Below are positions 6,761-9,463 of a stretch of DNA of 9,463 nt, one piece after another. A program made the translations under genes and the position numbers. The DNA lies in the NCBI GenBank assembly GCA_947450745.1, contig CANFYD010000113.1:1-9463 (forward strand), read 5' to 3'. Numbering within the stretch: the first letter of the stretch is position 1; each line of letters begins with the position of its first letter. This stretch comes from Burkholderiales bacterium. Its GTDB lineage: Bacteria; Pseudomonadota; Gammaproteobacteria; Burkholderiales; Burkholderiaceae_C. The notes under the pieces were generated by a model. That model had not been told where the DNA came from. It ran no database searches and was given only the letters and a program-made list of their open reading frames with translations.

Positions 6761-7792
6761 TCAAACCAAGTCGGGCAGGTCGGTCAACAAAGCGGCCGCG
6801 CTGCGAATCATCGGCCAGGCCAAGGCCGCACCGGTGCCGTCTGCGCTGTCCAAACCCAACTCCAGCAAGGCTGCCGCGTGGAATAGCGCCAGCGCTTCGT
6901 CGAGCCCGCGATGCCCATGGCTGCGGCAAAAAACCGCGTAATCGGTGACCGGCGCGGCGATTCTGGCGGCCAGCTTCAGCGCGGCGCAAGCGGTCATGCC
7001 GTCCACGATGATCAAGCAGCGCTTGGATGCCGCGACCAGCATGGCCCCCGCCATCACCGCGATCTCGAAGCCGCCAAAGGTGGCCAGCACCTCCATCGGA
7101 TCGGTCACGTCGCTGTGTTTGGCCTGCGCGCTGTGGAGCACATTGAGCAAGTGGGTGAGTTCGTCCGGAGGCATGTCCGGGCCGGCGACGACGAAATCGC
7201 GTACCGGGCATTCCATCAAGCGAGACAGTACCAGCGCCGCACTCTCCGCCGAGCCCAGGCCCAGGCCCGCGCAGGCGAGCACGTTGCCCGTCATGTGCTC
7301 GGCGATCTCCATGCCCGAGCGCACCCCGGCATGGGCTTGCTCCAGCGTCATGGCCGGGCCCACGCGTGAATTGCGCGTGCCGTGGGCAATCTTGCGGGCC
7401 AGCAACTTGGCCTGGGGCGGCAACGCTTCGGCAATGCCGCAGTCCACCACCACCAGTTGCAAGCCCTGAAGCCGGGCGAAGACCGCCAGCGGCAGGCGGT
7501 TCTGCAGGGCCAACTCGGCTTGCGCGCGGGTGCTGCGCCCCCATTGCGTGCCGATGCCGTCCAACACCAAGCCATGATCGGCCGCAAAAAGAGCCAGCAT
7601 GGGGTCGCGAAAACGTGGCGTCAGCGTGTTTTGAATCAGCCCCAAGCGCACCGCCAGCGGCTCCAACTCGCCCAGCCCGCCGGCGATGGCAGCTCCGCCG
7701 TTGAGCCGCGTTCTCAGCGCCGTCTCCAATGCCGGGTTGGCGGTGGGCGAGATCAGCGATTGGTGGGCGGGCATCGGCGACGTTGCGGTCAT
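6761..7792 (-). CDS. CobT-family phosphoribosyltransferase-like protein with altered active-site motifs
   Basis: A 343-residue protein of the CobT family. CobT moves phosphoribose from nicotinate mononucleotide to 5,6-dimethylbenzimidazole to build the lower ligand of cobalamin. Length and scaffold match: FAADHGL (69-75), VVVDCGIA (114-121), GPAMTLEQA (145-153), DPMEVLATFGGFEIAVMAG (231-249), IVDGMTACAAL (262-272) and DGTGAALA (318-325). Several motifs I recall as near-invariant are changed. The GEMGIGNTT loop reads AGLGLGSAES (175-184) without its Glu; the RGTG segment reads VAGPDM (202-207); SHRSAEPGH is shortened to SHGH (291-294); and the Glu of GEGTGAAL, catalytic Glu317 in Salmonella CobT, is Asp318. 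Family membership is clear; CobT activity is uncertain. Start 7792 lacks a Shine-Dalgarno sequence; Met7 is an alternative. No other cobalamin gene is in the window. Confidence 0.8.
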   Translation of the reverse strand: MTATSPMPAHQSLISPTANPALETALRTRLNGGAAIAGGLGELEPLAVRLGLIQNTLTPRFRDPMLALFAADHGLVLDGIGTQWGRSTRAQAELALQNRLPLAVFARLQGLQLVVVDCGIAEALPPQAKLLARKIAHGTRNSRVGPAMTLEQAHAGVRSGMEIAEHMTGNVLACAGLGLGSAESAALVLSRLMECPVRDFVVAGPDMPPDELTHLLNVLHSAQAKHSDVTDPMEVLATFGGFEIAVMAGAMLVAASKRCLIIVDGMTACAALKLAARIAAPVTDYAVFCRSHGHRGLDEALALFHAAALLELGLDSADGTGAALAWPMIRSAAALLTDLPDLV

Positions 7793-7812
7793 TGATCGGG
7801 ACTTAGCTCGGA

Positions 7813-7840
7813 GGGGGCAGGGGGCAGGGGGATCAGGGGG
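7813..7840 (+). other. G-quadruplex motif: four runs of five guanines
   Basis: The plus strand has four runs of exactly five G, at 7813-7817, 7820-7824, 7827-7831 and 7836-7840, separated by CA, CA and ATCA. Four long runs with such short loops satisfy any standard G-quadruplex definition. The motif begins 21 bp upstream of the CobT-like start, on the template strand for that minus-strand gene, so the transcript would carry the C-rich complement. Whether it folds or matters in the cell is not shown by sequence. The CA-plus-G5 spacing also reads as a short tandem repeat of a 7 bp unit. Confidence 0.7.
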
Positions 7841-7844
7841 CTCA

Positions 7845-7985
7845 GAGGGTGAGAGCTTTTGTAGCGAGCGGCTGTCAGGCTAGGCGGGAGGAGCGCAGGG
7901 ACCGGAGCGTACTTTGGGTACGTGAGGATCATGAGCATCCGACCAACGACGCATGGCGGACGCGCAGCAAAAAGTTCTCACCCTC
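7845..7985. repeat. 141 bp intergenic element bounded by long imperfect inverted repeats
   Basis: The left arm (7845-7866) begins GAGGGTGAGAGCTTTT. The reverse complement of the right arm (7963-7985) begins GAGGGTGAGAACTTTT. They agree at about 19 positions over 22-23 bases with one single-base gap. Between them lies a small hairpin, CGTAC-TTTGG-GTACG (7908-7922), and a GGAT/ATCC pair (7926-7929 with 7937-7940). No protein is encoded inside. The right arm covers the last bases of the ilvA stop codon. The layout suits a REP-like or MITE-like non-autonomous repeat; a large foldback RNA ending the ilvA transcript is another reading. From memory, GTAC-centred hairpin blocks of this kind recur between genes in Burkholderiales, but that is unverified. 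Confidence 0.6.
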
Positions 7986-9463
7986 AGCGCAAGAACAGCT
8001 GGTAGACCGGGTTCTGCGTCTCATCCTCGAAGGGATAGCCCAGGGAATTGAGGAAGGTGCGCAGCGCTGCGTTATTGCCCTTGGGCACTTGCAGGCCGAC
8101 CAGGATGCGGCCGTAGTCGGCCCCTTGATTGCGGTAATGGAACAGGGTGATGTTCCAGTCCGGGTGCATATTGGACAAAAAGCGCATCAAGGCGCCCGGC
8201 CGCTCAGGGAAGATGAAGCGGTACAGCCGCTCGTCATGCGCCAGCTCGGTGCGCCCGCCGACCATATGCCGCAAATGCTGCTTGGCCAGTTCGTTGTCGG
8301 TCAGGTCGACCGTCTCGAAGCCCTGCTTGGTGAAAGCCTTGGCAAGCTTCAGCGATTCCTCGCGTTTTTGCGTGGCGACGCCGACAAAAATATGGGCTTT
8401 TTCGGCGTCTGAGATGCGGTAATTGAACTCGGTCACGCTGCGCGGGCCCAGCAATTCGCAAAAGCGCTTGAAGCTGCCGCGCGCCTCCGGGATGGTGACG
8501 GCAAACAAGGCCTCGCGGTGCTCGCCCACTTCGGCGCGTTCGGCCACAAAGCGCAGCCGGTCAAAATTCATGTTCGCGCCGCAAGTGATGGCGATGAAGG
8601 TTTGCCCCTTGCAGCCATGCTCGGCCACATATTGCTTGACGGCCGCCACGCCCAAGGCACCGGCCGGCTCCAGGATGCTGCGGGTGTCCTCGAACACGTC
8701 CTTGATCGCGGCGCAAACGGCGTCGGTATCGACCACGCAAAAGTCGTCCACCAGCGCTCGCGTGACGCGGAAGGTTTCCTCGCCGACCAGCTTGACGGCA
8801 GTGCCGTCCGAGAACAGGCCGACATCGGCCAGCAGCACGCGTTTGCCCGCTTTGACCGACCGCACCATTGCGTCGGAATCCTTGGTCTGCACGCCGATTA
8901 CTTTGATTTCCGGCCGCACCGCTTTGATGTAAGCGGCGATGCCGGCGATCAAGCCGCCGCCGCCAATGGCCACGAACACGGCGTCGATCGGCCCCTGATG
9001 CTGGCGCAGCAGCTCCATCGCGATGGTGCCTTGACCGGCGATCACATCCGGGTCATCAAACGGGTGGACGAAGGTGAGGCCCAGCTCCGCTTCCAGCTCG
9101 GTGGCGCGCCCGAAGGCATCGGTAAAGCTGTCGCCGTGCAAGACCACCTCGCCGCCCAGCGCCATCACCGCATCGATCTTGACCTTGGGCGTGGTCACCG
9201 GCATCACGATGACGGCGCGGCAGCCCAGCTTTTTGGCCGACAGCGCCACCCCCTGCGCATGGTTGCCGGCGGAGGCGCAAATGACGCCTTGCGCCAACTG
9301 CTCGGGCGACAAGTGCACCATTTTGTTGTAAGCACCGCGCAGCTTGAAGCTGAACACCGGCTGCTCGTCTTCACGCTTGAGCCAGACCTTGTTGGACAAG
9401 CGCTTGGACAGGTTTTTGGCCGGGGTCAGCCGGGTCTCGACGGCGACGTCGTAGACCTTGGCA
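7984..9463 (-). CDS. ilvA: Threonine ammonia-lyase, biosynthetic (IlvA), N-terminus cut by window edge
   Basis: IlvA deaminates L-threonine to 2-oxobutanoate with pyridoxal phosphate, the first committed step to isoleucine. The visible 492 residues begin AKVYDVAVETRLTPAKNLS near the N-terminus; E. coli IlvA is 514 residues, so only some 20-30 are missing. The PLP lysine lies in SFKLRGAYN (Lys codon 9343-9345). SAGNHAQG and the phosphate-binding GGGGLIAG follow, and TCGAN lies near the end of the catalytic part. Two C-terminal ACT-like regulatory domains, opening at EALFAVTIPEARGSF and DERLYRFIFPERPGAL, mark the biosynthetic, isoleucine-inhibited and valine-activated form rather than the short catabolic TdcB type. 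The frame is intact; the stop lies in the edge of the inverted-repeat element. Confidence 0.95.
   Translation of the reverse strand, partial: AKVYDVAVETRLTPAKNLSKRLSNKVWLKREDEQPVFSFKLRGAYNKMVHLSPEQLAQGVICASAGNHAQGVALSAKKLGCRAVIVMPVTTPKVKIDAVMALGGEVVLHGDSFTDAFGRATELEAELGLTFVHPFDDPDVIAGQGTIAMELLRQHQGPIDAVFVAIGGGGLIAGIAAYIKAVRPEIKVIGVQTKDSDAMVRSVKAGKRVLLADVGLFSDGTAVKLVGEETFRVTRALVDDFCVVDTDAVCAAIKDVFEDTRSILEPAGALGVAAVKQYVAEHGCKGQTFIAITCGANMNFDRLRFVAERAEVGEHREALFAVTIPEARGSFKRFCELLGPRSVTEFNYRISDAEKAHIFVGVATQKREESLKLAKAFTKQGFETVDLTDNELAKQHLRHMVGGRTELAHDERLYRFIFPERPGALMRFLSNMHPDWNITLFHYRNQGADYGRILVGLQVPKGNNAALRTFLNSLGYPFEDETQNPVYQLFLR

Noticed and set aside
6681..7544. Minus-strand 287-codon frame overlapping the CobT-like gene
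   Set aside because: Its translation is low-complexity Arg/Gly/Pro/His-rich, while the other frame matches CobT motifs over its full length.
7849..8412. Plus-strand 187-codon frame from the inverted-repeat element into ilvA antisense
   Set aside because: Most of it mirrors the 3' end of ilvA, and the part in the element has no coding character or ribosome binding site.

Overview
This GC-rich window looks like a betaproteobacterial chromosome, probably order Burkholderiales. That assignment rests on gene content, gene layout and codon use; no rRNA or other marker gene confirms it. The left two thirds is a type II secretion system (T2SS, general secretory pathway) locus. Next come a CobT-like phosphoribosyltransferase gene and the biosynthetic threonine ammonia-lyase gene ilvA, which runs off the right edge.

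Positions 1-6057 (minus strand) hold one T2SS operon read right to left: gspG, gspH, gspI, gspJ, gspK, gspL, gspM, gspN and the first 78 codons of gspD. Most junctions overlap (ATGA at H/I, J/K, M/N and N/D; TGATG at I/J), so the genes are probably translationally coupled. The breaks are a 112 bp gap before gspL, a 40 bp gap before gspM and a 10 bp gap before gspH. G, H, I, J and K are pseudopilins; L and M form the inner-membrane platform, N is an accessory membrane protein and D is the outer-membrane secretin. GspE and GspF are not in the window.

Positions 6058-6131 are the divergent control region. gspC (plus strand, 6132-6731) faces away from the operon. It is a short GspC with a membrane anchor, a homology region and a proline-rich tail, but no PDZ or coiled-coil domain.

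Positions 6761-7792 (minus) encode a CobT-family protein. Its scaffold is conserved, but several motifs normally forming the active site are altered, and no other cobalamin gene is visible. This is the least ordinary gene in the window. Upstream of it lie a four-run G-quadruplex motif (7813-7840) and a ~141 bp element with long imperfect terminal inverted repeats (7845-7985), one of which runs into the ilvA stop codon.

Positions 7984-9463 (minus) are ilvA, missing only the N-terminal end. No tRNA, rRNA, CRISPR array, transposase or phage gene was seen, and no stretch longer than 300 bases lacks a gene.
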